From contig CALFXV010000053.1 in the NCBI GenBank assembly GCA_937957775.1, positions 1 through 15,027 of the forward strand: DNA of 15,027 nt. The letters run 5' to 3'. Shown here one piece after another: positions 1 to 7,461 of this stretch. Position numbers and translations under genes: made by a program. Under the pieces are notes generated by a model. That model ran no database searches. It saw only the letters and a program-made list of their open reading frames with translations, and was not told the origin of the DNA. Numbering within the stretch: position 1 is the stretch's first letter; each line of letters starts with the position of its first letter. Source of the DNA: an uncultured Methylotenera sp. (lineage in GTDB: Bacteria; Pseudomonadota; Gammaproteobacteria; Burkholderiales; Methylophilaceae).

Positions 1-1332
1 CATGCCAATAAGCCCGCTGATAATGAGCACCGGGATAACGCTTAGCTTCAATCTAAACAGACCGACCAACCCCGCTATGGATAAGCTAATAGCAAAGAGA
101 TCTAGCGATCCATCCAATCCTGTTGGGTAAAACACGTGGTAGGCAAAAAATAGCGCTAAGTTCAAAATGACCCCAACCACTGCGGCAGTGATGGCGGTGA
201 GGGGTGCCGTTAATTTGAGATTACCATGGGTGGTTTCAATAAAAGGCCCACCCATTAAGATAAAGACAAAGCTCGGTAGGAAAGTAAAAAAGGTAACGAT
301 GGACGCGGCGATTAGGGCAGACGCGAATGCGCCAAAGTGAGCAGCGCTAGCGCCTAACCAACCACCGACAAAACCGACGAATGTGTTGACCATCACCAAG
401 GGACCTGGGGTGGTTTCACCCAAGGCTAAAGCATCCATCATTTGTGTGGCGGATAGCCATTGGTAATGTTCCACTGCCCCTTGGTAAACATAGGGTAGAA
501 CCGCGTAGGCGCCGCCAAATGTCAGCAGTGCTGCTTTAGTAAAAAACCAGCCCATTTGCGTAAACGCACTGTCCCAGCCAAATTCGTTTATCAATGCGGC
601 CATGCTGATTAGCCATATTGCGATGCCGACTATTGCAATTCGAATCAGCTTTTTCCAGCTAAAAATGGCATGAGTTGGCGTCGGTGTATCGTCATCGATC
701 AAGCTTTTGCCGTAGTGTTTATTTGTGATGCTGTGGCCGCCGCCTGTTTTGAAACAATCCGGATAAAACTGGCTGCCCAAATAGCCAATGCTGGCCGCCG
801 CCAATACGATTAAAGGGAAGGGTAATTTGAGTGCAAAAATGGCTAAAAAAGCCAATGCCGCAATTGACCAAAGCACTTTGTTTTTGAGTGCGCGCATACC
901 GATGCGATAGGCGGCAAATAAAACGATGGCCACCACCGCGGGCTTAATGCCATAGAACACCCCGGCAATAGCAGGCACCTCGCCGTAAGCCATGTAGATA
1001 TAAGCCAGCCCAACAAGGATGAAGAAAGAGGGCAAGACAAATAAAGCCCCGGCGACGACGCCACCCCAAGTGCGGTGCATCAGCCAGCCTATGTAAGTAG
1101 CAAGCTGTTGGGCTTCGGGTCCGGGTAGCAGCATGCAATAATTTAGAGCGTGTAAAAAGCGCTTTTCTGAGATCCAGCGCTTATGCTCCACCAAGTCATG
1201 GTGCATGATGGCAATTTGACCGGCAGGGCCGCCGAAGCTGACGAAACCCAATTTAAGCCAATAGGCAAATGCTTGCCAAAATGAGACGGATGCAGGGGCG
1301 TCTAGCGGACTTTTTATGCTTGAACTGGCCAT
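1..1332 (-). CDS. chrA: Chromate transporter ChrA, two-domain CHR family (3' end outside window)
   Basis: Inner-membrane transporter of the CHR family, which exports chromate. The frame is open without a stop from the ATG at 1332-1330 to the window edge, giving 444 residues. The family is usually about 400-450 residues, so only a short C-terminal piece should be missing. The two homologous halves are visible. The N-terminal half has the signature around residues 29-44 (GFVSFGGPAGQIAIMH) and an LPGPEAQQLATYIGW segment. The C-terminal half has GETTPGPLVMVNTFVGF from residue 305 and the family-typical GVILNLALFFAYHV near the end. Multiple hydrophobic helices fill the rest. No good Shine-Dalgarno precedes the ATG, and the gene starts 33 bases after the aldo-keto reductase stop, so it is probably co-transcribed with it. 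CHR proteins without a regulator nearby may have other anion substrates. Family assignment is firm; chromate as substrate is inferred. Confidence 0.93.
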   Translation of the reverse strand, partial: MASSSIKSPLDAPASVSFWQAFAYWLKLGFVSFGGPAGQIAIMHHDLVEHKRWISEKRFLHALNYCMLLPGPEAQQLATYIGWLMHRTWGGVVAGALFVLPSFFILVGLAYIYMAYGEVPAIAGVFYGIKPAVVAIVLFAAYRIGMRALKNKVLWSIAALAFLAIFALKLPFPLIVLAAASIGYLGSQFYPDCFKTGGGHSITNKHYGKSLIDDDTPTPTHAIFSWKKLIRIAIVGIAIWLISMAALINEFGWDSAFTQMGWFFTKAALLTFGGAYAVLPYVYQGAVEHYQWLSATQMMDALALGETTPGPLVMVNTFVGFVGGWLGASAAHFGAFASALIAASIVTFFTFLPSFVFILMGGPFIETTHGNLKLTAPLTAITAAVVGVILNLALFFAYHVFYPTGLDGSLDLFAISLSIAGLVGLFRLKLSVIPVLIISGLIGM

Positions 1333-1365
1333 GTGTTATTTATAGGATTGTAGGCTGTGCCGACT

Positions 1366-2436
1366 TTAGGGCGCAGGGTTCATCATGCGCAAATGCAGGT
1401 GTTCAATTTCCAACATCACCTCTGCCGATAATTGCGTATCCCAAGCTGCGATGTTTTCTTTGAGTTGCACCATATTGGTGGCGCCTATGATGGTGCTGGT
1501 GACAAACCAACGGTGGTAAACAAACGATAAGGCCAGTTGCGTGGGGCTTAGGCCGTGTGCCCTAGCCAGCTCCGCATAGGCTTTGCTGGCTGGTGTGACG
1601 TTAGGTTTTTTATAGCGCTGGGCATAGCCTAAAAATTGCGTCACCCGGCCAGGCGCAGCAGGGTTGTCTATGTACTTGCCAGTTAAATGCCCGAATGCAA
1701 GCGGCGAATAGGCTAGCAAGCTGACCTCTTCCCTGAACAGCACTTCCGACATGCCAAACTCCATGCCGCGGTTTATCAAGTTGTAGCAGTTTTGCACGGT
1801 GGCCACGCGCGGCAAATCGTATTCTTTAGCCAGCCGTAAAAACTCCATCAAACCCCATGGCTGTTCATTGGATAAGCCTATGTAACGCACCTTACCTTCT
1901 TTAATCAGTTCAGCCAAGGTTTCTAGCTGATTGTGTATCGACACCCACGCCTTGCGTTCGCCCTCTTGGTATAGACCAGACACATACTCGTTGGCTGGTT
2001 CAAATAAGTATTGGCCAAACATGGGCACGTTGCGCTCAGGCCAGTGCAATTGGTAAACATCGATGTAATCGGTTTGCATGCGCGTGAGCGAGCCTTCAAT
2101 GGCTGCGCGTATGTTAACTCTGTCCATGCAAGGTGGGCCGCCGCGTATCCAATCCATGCCGCGTCTGGGGCCGGCCACTTTGCCTCCCAATATAATTTTG
2201 TCGCGAGTCTGGTTTTTAAGCCAATGACCGATGATGGTTTCGGTGCGCGTGTAGGTGTCTGCTTTTGGTGGCACCGGATACATTTCAGCTGTATCAATGA
2301 AATTGATGCCGTTTGCCACGGCATAGTCGAGCTGCTCGAAGGCCTCGGCTTGGGTGTTTTGATCGCCGTAGGTCATGGTGCCCAAGCAGATGGCGGATAC
2401 GTTTAAATCGGTGTGGGCGATGCGACGGTATTGCAT
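1366..2436 (-). CDS. tas: NADP(H)-dependent aldo-keto reductase, Tas-like
   Basis: Cytosolic aldo-keto reductase of 356 residues, closely resembling Escherichia coli Tas (346 residues) along its whole length as I recall it (start MQYRRI, AEMYPVPP, IGLSNEQPWG, LLAYSPLAFGHLTGKY, ending NPAP). The expected catalytic tetrad is present: Asp48, Tyr53, Lys86 and His131 (in YQLHWPE). It would reduce an aldehyde or ketone with NADPH; the physiological substrate of Tas is poorly known. I chose the ATG at 2436 rather than the in-frame ATG at 2454. It aligns with the Tas start and has an AGGAA Shine-Dalgarno (2441-2445) four bases upstream, whereas 2454 has none. A promoter-like TACAAT lies upstream. It leads chrA by 33 bases, a probable two-gene unit with no obvious functional link. 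Confidence 0.92.
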   Translation of the reverse strand: MQYRRIAHTDLNVSAICLGTMTYGDQNTQAEAFEQLDYAVANGINFIDTAEMYPVPPKADTYTRTETIIGHWLKNQTRDKIILGGKVAGPRRGMDWIRGGPPCMDRVNIRAAIEGSLTRMQTDYIDVYQLHWPERNVPMFGQYLFEPANEYVSGLYQEGERKAWVSIHNQLETLAELIKEGKVRYIGLSNEQPWGLMEFLRLAKEYDLPRVATVQNCYNLINRGMEFGMSEVLFREEVSLLAYSPLAFGHLTGKYIDNPAAPGRVTQFLGYAQRYKKPNVTPASKAYAELARAHGLSPTQLALSFVYHRWFVTSTIIGATNMVQLKENIAAWDTQLSAEVMLEIEHLHLRMMNPAP

Positions 2437-2469
2437 GGGGTTCCTATTGATCATGGCTGTTTAGCTTGA

Positions 2470-2498
2470 ATTGTACCCTTTAAAAAATTAAACGCTAA
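2470..2498 (-). promoter_or_regulatory. Candidate sigma70-type promoter for tas-chrA
   Basis: On the minus strand a -10-like TACAAT (2475-2470, five of six consensus bases) lies 17 bases from a weak -35-like TTAGCG (2498-2493). The spacer is very AT rich. The -10 element is about 34 bases upstream of the chosen tas start, and the in-frame ATG at 2454 would lie close to the transcript start. Seen by eye only; the -35 is poor. Confidence 0.35.
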
Positions 2499-2505
2499 AG
2501 CGCCA

Positions 2506-2525
2506 ACTGCCGTTTTATCGGCAAT
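2506..2525 (-). terminator. Possible weak hairpin terminator of the lipid operon
   Basis: On the minus strand ATTGCCG and CGGCAGT can pair (seven pairs, one a G-T) around an ATAAAA loop, immediately after the DUF2256 stop codon. The T-rich run that a rho-independent terminator needs is displaced by roughly 20 bases, where a smaller CGC-TTTA-GCG element precedes it. It may be a weak terminator, an mRNA-end hairpin, or nothing. Confidence 0.25.
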
Positions 2526-2674
2526 CAATTTTGGCGGTTTTTAGTCTGTTGGCAGCGGTGTGAGCAGTACTTCACTTCCTGCCAAACGGCTTGCCATTTT
2601 TTGCGCCAAACAAAAGGGCGTTGGCAGGTGGCGCAAATTTTACTGGGAAAATTTTCTTTTTTTAACATAGCCAT
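2525..2674 (-). CDS. Small DUF2256 zinc-finger-like protein
   Basis: A 49-residue protein matching the DUF2256 pattern: a basic N-terminus, KICATCQRPFVWRKKW, then VKYCSHRC. Four cysteines (14, 17, 37 and 41, spaced CX2C-X19-CX3C) suggest a zinc-binding knuckle. The function of the family is unknown. From general knowledge, such genes often sit next to, or are fused to, photolyase/cryptochrome-type genes, and no photolyase lies in this window. It is the last gene of the lipid cluster, 38 bases after the stop of the CFA-like gene, on the same strand. The start is uncertain: ATG at 2674 or at 2668, neither with a clear Shine-Dalgarno. A run of seven A residues falls in codons 4-6. The family match is strong because both cysteine pairs and the tryptophan/lysine core are present at the expected length. 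Confidence 0.85.
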   Translation of the reverse strand: MAMLKKENFPSKICATCQRPFVWRKKWQAVWQEVKYCSHRCQQTKNRQN

Positions 2675-2712
2675 GGCGGGATGACAGCCGTTTGATTTAA
2701 TTTAGGCGCCAC

Positions 2713-3993
2713 TTAGATTTTGGCGGCCCGTCTATTTTCCGGTTTGACTAATAGCATGTGCACGTCGCTCAGCGCACGTTCTTCAAAGCCGCCTTCGCAA
2801 TAGCATAGGTAAAAATCCCACATGCGCAGAAACGTATCTGGGTAACCTAATTGCTTCACCTCAGTTAAATGCGCAAAAAAGTTTTGCCGCCATGCCGCTA
2901 AGGTTTTCGCGTAATGCGGGCCTATGTCTTCTAAATCAAATAAGCGCATGTCGGTGGCGCGTGTAATGCTGTCTAGCATGGCCGTGACCGAAGGAATGCA
3001 ACTGCCGGGAAAAATGTGGCGCTGGATAAAATCCACCGATTTAATTGCCGCGGCGTAACGTTGATCGACGATGGTGATGGCTTGCAGCAGCATCATGCCC
3101 TGCGGTTTTAATAAGGCGCTGCAGCAGGCAAAGTAGGTGTCGTAAAAGTGATGGCCTACTGCTTCTATCATTTCTATCGACACCAGCTTATCGTATTGGC
3201 CGCTTAAATCGCGGTAGTCCGTCAGCAACACGGTGATTTGATTTTGCAAACCAAGGGCGGCGATGCGCTCGGTGGCCAAATCGTATTGCGCTTGCGAAAT
3301 GGTGGTGGTGGTGATTCTGCACTGGTAATGTTGCGCGGCATAAATGGCAAAGCCGCCCCAGCCGGTGCCGATTTCCAGCACGTGGTCGGTAGCTTTTAAA
3401 TCGAGTTTTTTACAGATGGATTTGAGCTTGTTCAGTGAGGCTTGCTCCAAGCTGTCCTTGGCGGAACTGAAGATTCCCGAGGAATACATCATGGTCGGAT
3501 CCAGCATCAGTTTGAAAAAGTCGTTACCCAAATCGTAGTGGGCCGAGATATTGCGTCGACTGCCTTGTTGGGTGTTTTTGTTTAAACGATGCAAAAACGC
3601 TTGGATGGGTGTGGTCAGTTTCGCCCAGCCGCTTTCTATGCCATCCAATAGCGATTGATTGCGCACCATTAAGCGGATCAAGTTGGTCAAGTTGTCGCAA
3701 TCGTATAGATCGCGCATGTAGGCTTCGCCTGCACCTATGGAGCCACCAAATACCACTTCACCATAAAACTGCGCGTCCTTTATGGTCAGCGTGACGTGAA
3801 TGTCGGCTAAGGCCGACAAGCGATTGGCCTCACCAAATGTCAGGCTTTGGTCGCCGTATAGCAGCGTTAAGGTGCCGTGCTTTAATGGCTGCAAACGATG
3901 GATTAAAATCCGTTTGGCCAAACGGTCTAAGCGCCTCGGCTTGGGCGTCAATTTACCTAATGCGGGTGTGATAGTGGATTTACTTGTGGTCAT
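2713..3993 (-). CDS. CFA-family SAM-dependent acyl-phospholipid methyltransferase (atypical active site)
   Basis: A 426-residue cytosolic, membrane-associated enzyme of the cyclopropane-fatty-acyl-phospholipid synthase family. These use S-adenosylmethionine to add a one-carbon unit to a double bond of a phospholipid acyl chain. Seen: the HYDLGNDFF substrate-pocket motif (152-160), SAM motif I LEIGTGWGG (206-214), TDYRDLSGQYD (258-268), EMIEAVG (274-280), FIQRHIFPG (322-330) and YCEGGFEERALSD (398-410). Aligned by eye to E. coli Cfa, Glu239, Ile268, Tyr317 and Cys354 are kept (Glu277, Ile306, Tyr361, Cys399). Cys139 is Ser172, His240 is Ala278 and His266 is Gln304. That resembles, as I recall them, the actinobacterial enzymes making 10-methylene/10-methyl fatty acids and the alphaproteobacterial furan-fatty-acid proteins, so a methyl-branched product is as likely as a cyclopropane. 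It follows the DUF1365 gene by 16 bases with only a weak Shine-Dalgarno. Confidence 0.9.
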   Translation of the reverse strand: MTTSKSTITPALGKLTPKPRRLDRLAKRILIHRLQPLKHGTLTLLYGDQSLTFGEANRLSALADIHVTLTIKDAQFYGEVVFGGSIGAGEAYMRDLYDCDNLTNLIRLMVRNQSLLDGIESGWAKLTTPIQAFLHRLNKNTQQGSRRNISAHYDLGNDFFKLMLDPTMMYSSGIFSSAKDSLEQASLNKLKSICKKLDLKATDHVLEIGTGWGGFAIYAAQHYQCRITTTTISQAQYDLATERIAALGLQNQITVLLTDYRDLSGQYDKLVSIEMIEAVGHHFYDTYFACCSALLKPQGMMLLQAITIVDQRYAAAIKSVDFIQRHIFPGSCIPSVTAMLDSITRATDMRLFDLEDIGPHYAKTLAAWRQNFFAHLTEVKQLGYPDTFLRMWDFYLCYCEGGFEERALSDVHMLLVKPENRRAAKI

Positions 3994-4009
3994 CTTGAGA
4001 TCTATTTTT

Positions 4010-4753
4010 TTAAGGGTGAGGAATAAAGGGCACGCGTTTGAGCCACAATTTGAGGGCTTGCCAATAAATCGCCAGTACTACTTTTAGCGTCATAAAGGGG
4101 TAATGCAGCAACACTTTTAGCATGTTAGCCGGGGTCATGGCTATGCGCTTTAAGGTCAGCGTGGCATCGAATTTTTTCACCCCGGCTTGGGCATTTTCCA
4201 TGTGCACGAATAGCTCGTGACTAGGGGCATGAAAGCGCCAATCGTAATCCATGTTCATCGGCAAATAGGGTGAAATGTGAAAAGACTTGTCGAACACAAA
4301 TCGATAAGGCGCTGGTTTGTTTTGGCAATCGAGCACGTAATGATGGCGCTCGCCCCATGGCGTGTTGGTGATTTCGGCGACAATGTATTGCAAGGTTTGG
4401 CCTTGTGCATCAAAGCAATAATAAAAACTCACTGGGTTAAAGATAAAGCCAAAATAACGCATGTGCGTGAGCAAACGGATGGGTCCTTGCGGACGGTTGC
4501 CGGTGCGCTTAAACACCAAGTCACGGATGGCGCCGTCTAAATCCTCGGCTTGCCCATGAAGGTAATCGCGGTTAAAAAAACTGGCTACATTGCGACTTTG
4601 CCAAGAGCAAAACCAATGGGCTTTAAACAACTGCGGCAGTTCAGCCAAATCCAAATACACCATGAATAAGCCGTAGTTAAAACCATGCGGCACCGGTAAG
4701 TAACGCTGATGCTTTACCTGGCCGGTATAAATGCAGCTGTTAAGCACACTCAT
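4010..4753 (-). CDS. DUF1365 family protein
   Basis: A 247-residue protein with the DUF1365 hallmarks: [18 protein letters not shown] near the start, [22 protein letters not shown] at about 94-115, and [15 protein letters not shown] at about 127-141. No signal peptide is seen. A short hydrophobic stretch lies near the C-terminus before a basic end, which may touch the membrane. The biochemical role is unknown. In many genomes it sits between an FAD amine-oxidase-like gene and a CFA-like gene, exactly as here, so a role in the same lipid modification is the natural inference. The start codon overlaps the stop of the upstream FAD gene in an ATGA (4750-4753), pointing to translational coupling. 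Confidence 0.9.
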   Translation of the reverse strand: MSVLNSCIYTGQVKHQRYLPVPHGFNYGLFMVYLDLAELPQLFKAHWFCSWQSRNVASFFNRDYLHGQAEDLDGAIRDLVFKRTGNRPQGPIRLLTHMRYFGFIFNPVSFYYCFDAQGQTLQYIVAEITNTPWGERHHYVLDCQNKPAPYRFVFDKSFHISPYLPMNMDYDWRFHAPSHELFVHMENAQAGVKKFDATLTLKRIAMTPANMLKVLLHYPFMTLKVVLAIYWQALKLWLKRVPFIPHP

Positions 4754-6000
4754 TTAGCGGTGGCTCGTACAAAGTGTTCCAAGGCCGCCAAGGCGCTGAC
4801 CACGCCGTCTTCATGGAAGCCATTGCGCCAATACGCCCCGGCGTATGCAGTGCGATTCACGCCGCTGATTTCGGCATGGCGAGATTGAGCGGCCACGCCG
4901 GCTGGGGTAAACACCGGGTGGGTGTATTCCAGTTTTTTTATAATCTTGTTCGGGTCGATTTTTGCGGTGTGATTGAGCGTGACCAAGAACGGTTCGGGGG
5001 AGTCCAAGGACTGCAAAATGTTCATGTTGTAAGTGACCGCCGCCAAGCCTAATTCTTGCTCTGTCAGGTGGTAGTTCCATGCCGCCCAAGCCAATTTTTT
5101 CTTGGGCATGAGGCTGGCATCGGTGTGCAAAACAATCTGATTTTTTTGGTAGGGCAGCGCACCCAATATGGCTTGCTCTTCTGCCGACGCGTCTGCCAAT
5201 AGGCTTAGTGCATGGTCGCTGTGGCAGGCGAAAAACACCCAATCAAATTTCTCCGCGGCTTGATCTTGCAACTGCACGCTCACCGAGCCTTTGTTGCGCT
5301 TGACGCGAACCACCGGGCTGTTTAAACGGATTTTGTCTTTGAAGCCGGCAGTCAGTTTTTCCACGTAAGCTTTAGAGCCGCCCTGTATGACCCGCCACTC
5401 GGGTCTATCGGCCACGCTTAACATGCCGTGGTTGTGGAAAAAGCGTATGAAAAATTTACTGGGAAAGTCAAACATCTGCTTAGGCGATGCCGACCAAATT
5501 GCTGAACCCATGGGTATGATGTAATGCTTAATGAACGCTTGGCTGTAACGGTGTTTTTTTAAGTAGTTGGCAAACGGCATGTCGGCCACCGCGGCGTTTA
5601 ACATCAAGGGTGCTTCTTTATTAAAGCGCAGGATGTCCCTGATCATCAACAAAAAGCTGGGCCTAAAAGCATTGCGGCGTTGTGCAAACAAGCTGTTTAA
5701 ACTGGTGCCGTTGTACTCCAAGCCGGAGACTTCGTCGCGCACGCTAAAACTCATTTGGCTGGCTTGCGTGGCCACGCCCAAATCGTCCAATAATTGGATG
5801 AAATGCGGGTAAGTCCAATTGTTATAGACTATAAAACCGGTGTCGATTTGGTAGTCACGGCCAAAGGCGTGCACCGAGTGCGTGTGCGTGTGGCCACCGA
5901 CATGGCTGTCGGCGCTAAACACCGTGATATCGTGAGCTTTGTGTAAGTGGTAAGCCAGGGTGTTGCCGGCGATGCCTGCTCCTATGATGGCTATTTTCAT
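4750..6000 (-). CDS. FAD/NAD-binding protein, flavin amine-oxidase-like
   Basis: A 416-residue flavoprotein. The N-terminus has the dinucleotide-binding GXGXXG (GAGIAG, residues 7-12) followed by the HXGGHTHT segment typical of this amine-oxidase/desaturase-like subgroup, then DTGFIVYN. The C-terminus has the FAD-closing pattern [18 protein letters not shown]. It probably oxidises, or rearranges a double bond in, an acyl chain on phospholipid; the substrate is not known. A homologue next to a CFA-like gene in the Rhodobacter sphaeroides singlet-oxygen regulon has been linked to furan fatty acid formation. I am not certain of the exact correspondence to the ufa genes. I chose the ATG at 6000, where the Rossmann strand begins (MKIAIIGAG), over an in-frame ATG at 6054 that would overlap the desaturase by 58 bases. 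It overlaps the desaturase stop (ATGA, 5997-6000) and the DUF1365 start. Confidence 0.9.
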   Translation of the reverse strand: MKIAIIGAGIAGNTLAYHLHKAHDITVFSADSHVGGHTHTHSVHAFGRDYQIDTGFIVYNNWTYPHFIQLLDDLGVATQASQMSFSVRDEVSGLEYNGTSLNSLFAQRRNAFRPSFLLMIRDILRFNKEAPLMLNAAVADMPFANYLKKHRYSQAFIKHYIIPMGSAIWSASPKQMFDFPSKFFIRFFHNHGMLSVADRPEWRVIQGGSKAYVEKLTAGFKDKIRLNSPVVRVKRNKGSVSVQLQDQAAEKFDWVFFACHSDHALSLLADASAEEQAILGALPYQKNQIVLHTDASLMPKKKLAWAAWNYHLTEQELGLAAVTYNMNILQSLDSPEPFLVTLNHTAKIDPNKIIKKLEYTHPVFTPAGVAAQSRHAEISGVNRTAYAGAYWRNGFHEDGVVSALAALEHFVRATAK

Positions 6001-6914
6001 TTGCTGGTGCGTTTCTGGCTTAATACCTCTACCGGGACTTTTCTTAAATCCCATATCAAACCCAAGGCCGATAGGATTTTTAAGCCGTAATAGGTGAGGT
6101 CAATTTCCCACCAATAAAAGCCTTGTCTGGCCGAGCTAGGGAAATGGTGGTGGTTGTTATGCCAGCCTTCACCCAAAGTAAACAAGGCAATCACCGGGTT
6201 ATTGCGGCTGTCGTCGTTGGTTAAAAAGCGCCGTTTGCCCCAAACGTGGGCCAAGGAGTTCACGGTAAAGGTCATGTGGTAGAGCAAGACCGTGGAGATG
6301 ACAAAGCCCCAGATAAACAACTGCAGGCCATTGGTTTGCAAATGCGGTGCGGCGTATTCTAACCAAGCACCCAATCCAAATAGGCCCAAGGCTAAAGTCA
6401 AGGGGGCCACCACATCGAAGCGGTCTAGTAATTTTAATTCTGGGTATTGCAACCAATCTTTAATGCGTTCTTTTTTCAATCTGAAGTTTTTGTTGGCCAA
6501 AAACCAGCTTAAATGGCTCCAAAAAAAACCGTGTTGTTTAGGCGAATGCGGGTCTTCTGGGTGATCGGAATGCGCATGGTGATGGCGGTGATGCGAGGCC
6601 CACCACAACGGCCCACGTTGCGCGGCACTGGCGGCTAAAAAAGCAAAAATAAATTGCACGGGTCTGGAGGTTTTAAAGGCCTTGTGCGAAAAGTAGCGGT
6701 GGTAAAAACCGGTAATGGCAAACATCCTTAGTAGGTACAAGACCACGGCCACGCTAACCGCAATGGCGCTAAACTCCACCCAAAATACCGCGAAGCAGGC
6801 TAAGTGCAAGACGATAAAGGGCAACACCCTAAGGCATTCTATTTTTTCTGGGTTGGCATCGCTGGTCTCGACGGCATGGTTATCGAACCAAGAAACGAGG
6901 GTTTTAAAAAACAT
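5997..6914 (-). CDS. Membrane acyl-lipid/acyl-CoA desaturase (delta-9 type)
   Basis: A 305-residue integral-membrane di-iron desaturase of the fatty acid desaturase family. It would use O2 to put a cis double bond into an acyl chain at the cytoplasmic face of the inner membrane. The three histidine boxes are complete: HRYFSH (72-77), HRHHH (109-113) and HNNHH (252-256). Hydrophobic segments lie at about 31-68, 86-98, 168-188 and 197-212. The arrangement and GEGWHNNHHHFP resemble stearoyl-CoA/DesA-type delta-9 enzymes. A good Shine-Dalgarno (AAGGACAGG) precedes the ATG. It lies 12 bases after the lipocalin gene and overlaps the FAD gene by four bases. Within this operon it could supply the unsaturated chains that the CFA-family enzymes need. 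A run of eight T residues (plus-strand A at 6521-6528) encodes part of GFFW. Regiospecificity is inferred only from family resemblance. Confidence 0.93.
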   Translation of the reverse strand: MFFKTLVSWFDNHAVETSDANPEKIECLRVLPFIVLHLACFAVFWVEFSAIAVSVAVVLYLLRMFAITGFYHRYFSHKAFKTSRPVQFIFAFLAASAAQRGPLWWASHHRHHHAHSDHPEDPHSPKQHGFFWSHLSWFLANKNFRLKKERIKDWLQYPELKLLDRFDVVAPLTLALGLFGLGAWLEYAAPHLQTNGLQLFIWGFVISTVLLYHMTFTVNSLAHVWGKRRFLTNDDSRNNPVIALFTLGEGWHNNHHHFPSSARQGFYWWEIDLTYYGLKILSALGLIWDLRKVPVEVLSQKRTSK

Positions 6915-6926
6915 CTGGGCCTGTCC

Positions 6927-7448
6927 TTATTTTTTAAGCTGGTGTGGAATTCTGACTAGTTTGCTGACATCGTAGCCCATGGTTTGAATTTGTGCCACGT
7001 AGCCTTGGTAAGCTTGATCGGACATATTGGCTTGGCGTGACATCAACCAGACGTAATCCCTGGCATTTCTAGCGATGATGGTGGTTTGGTAGCCCACATC
7101 CAAATAGACGATGCGGTACTCGGCTTTAATTGGCCAAACAAATTGCATGCCCCAAACGGCGTTGCCGGTATTGGGCACGACAAAGCCCGTCGGTTGGTAG
7201 CGTTTTAGCTCACCATCAAAGCTGCCTTGGTTGAAGGTGAAGGTGGTGTTAATGCGGCCATCGGCAGCCAAGGCATAAGATTCAATGCCGTTGTGCACGC
7301 CTTTCTCTATAAAGGTAGGGATGCAGGCAATCACGTACCAATCGCCCATGAATTGATTCAGCTTCACTTCTTTAACCGTGGGTATGGGCGCCATGGAGCT
7401 GCATGCGCCCAATAAAACGCACAAGGAACTGATTAAGGTTTTTTTCAT
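6927..7448 (-). CDS. Outer-membrane lipocalin lipoprotein, Blc-like
   Basis: A 173-residue lipocalin close in size to E. coli Blc (177). The N-terminus is a lipoprotein signal (MKKTLISSLCVLLGAC) with lipobox LLGAC and acylated Cys16. Serine at the next position favours outer-membrane sorting. The lipocalin G-X-W motif is FMGDWYVIA (Gly35, Trp37), followed by the alternating beta-strand pattern and a C-terminal helix with DQAYQGYVAQIQTMGYD. Blc-type proteins bind fatty acids or lysophospholipids in the periplasm, so this one may carry or scavenge lipids produced or damaged in this pathway. I chose the ATG at 7448, which has a GAGAGA Shine-Dalgarno. The ATG at 7460 would add four residues, and the longest frame (ATG at 7526) would run into the DUF6134-like gene and spoil the signal peptide. 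Confidence 0.9.
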   Translation of the reverse strand: MKKTLISSLCVLLGACSSMAPIPTVKEVKLNQFMGDWYVIACIPTFIEKGVHNGIESYALAADGRINTTFTFNQGSFDGELKRYQPTGFVVPNTGNAVWGMQFVWPIKAEYRIVYLDVGYQTTIIARNARDYVWLMSRQANMSDQAYQGYVAQIQTMGYDVSKLVRIPHQLKK

Positions 7449-7461
7449 TTTCTCTCTCATT

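Noticed and set aside
843..1138. Two open frames on the minus strand inside the chromate transporter region
   Set aside because: The chrA frame is continuous from 1332 to the window edge with clear family motifs; these are out-of-frame shadows.
2011..2406. Plus-strand open frame of 131 codons opposite the aldo-keto reductase
   Set aside because: It is antisense to a well-matched Tas-like gene and shows no recognisable protein features.
6001..6054. Longer start for the FAD protein at 6054
   Set aside because: It would add 18 residues before the Rossmann strand and extend overlap with the desaturase; the ATG at 6000 overlaps its stop neatly.
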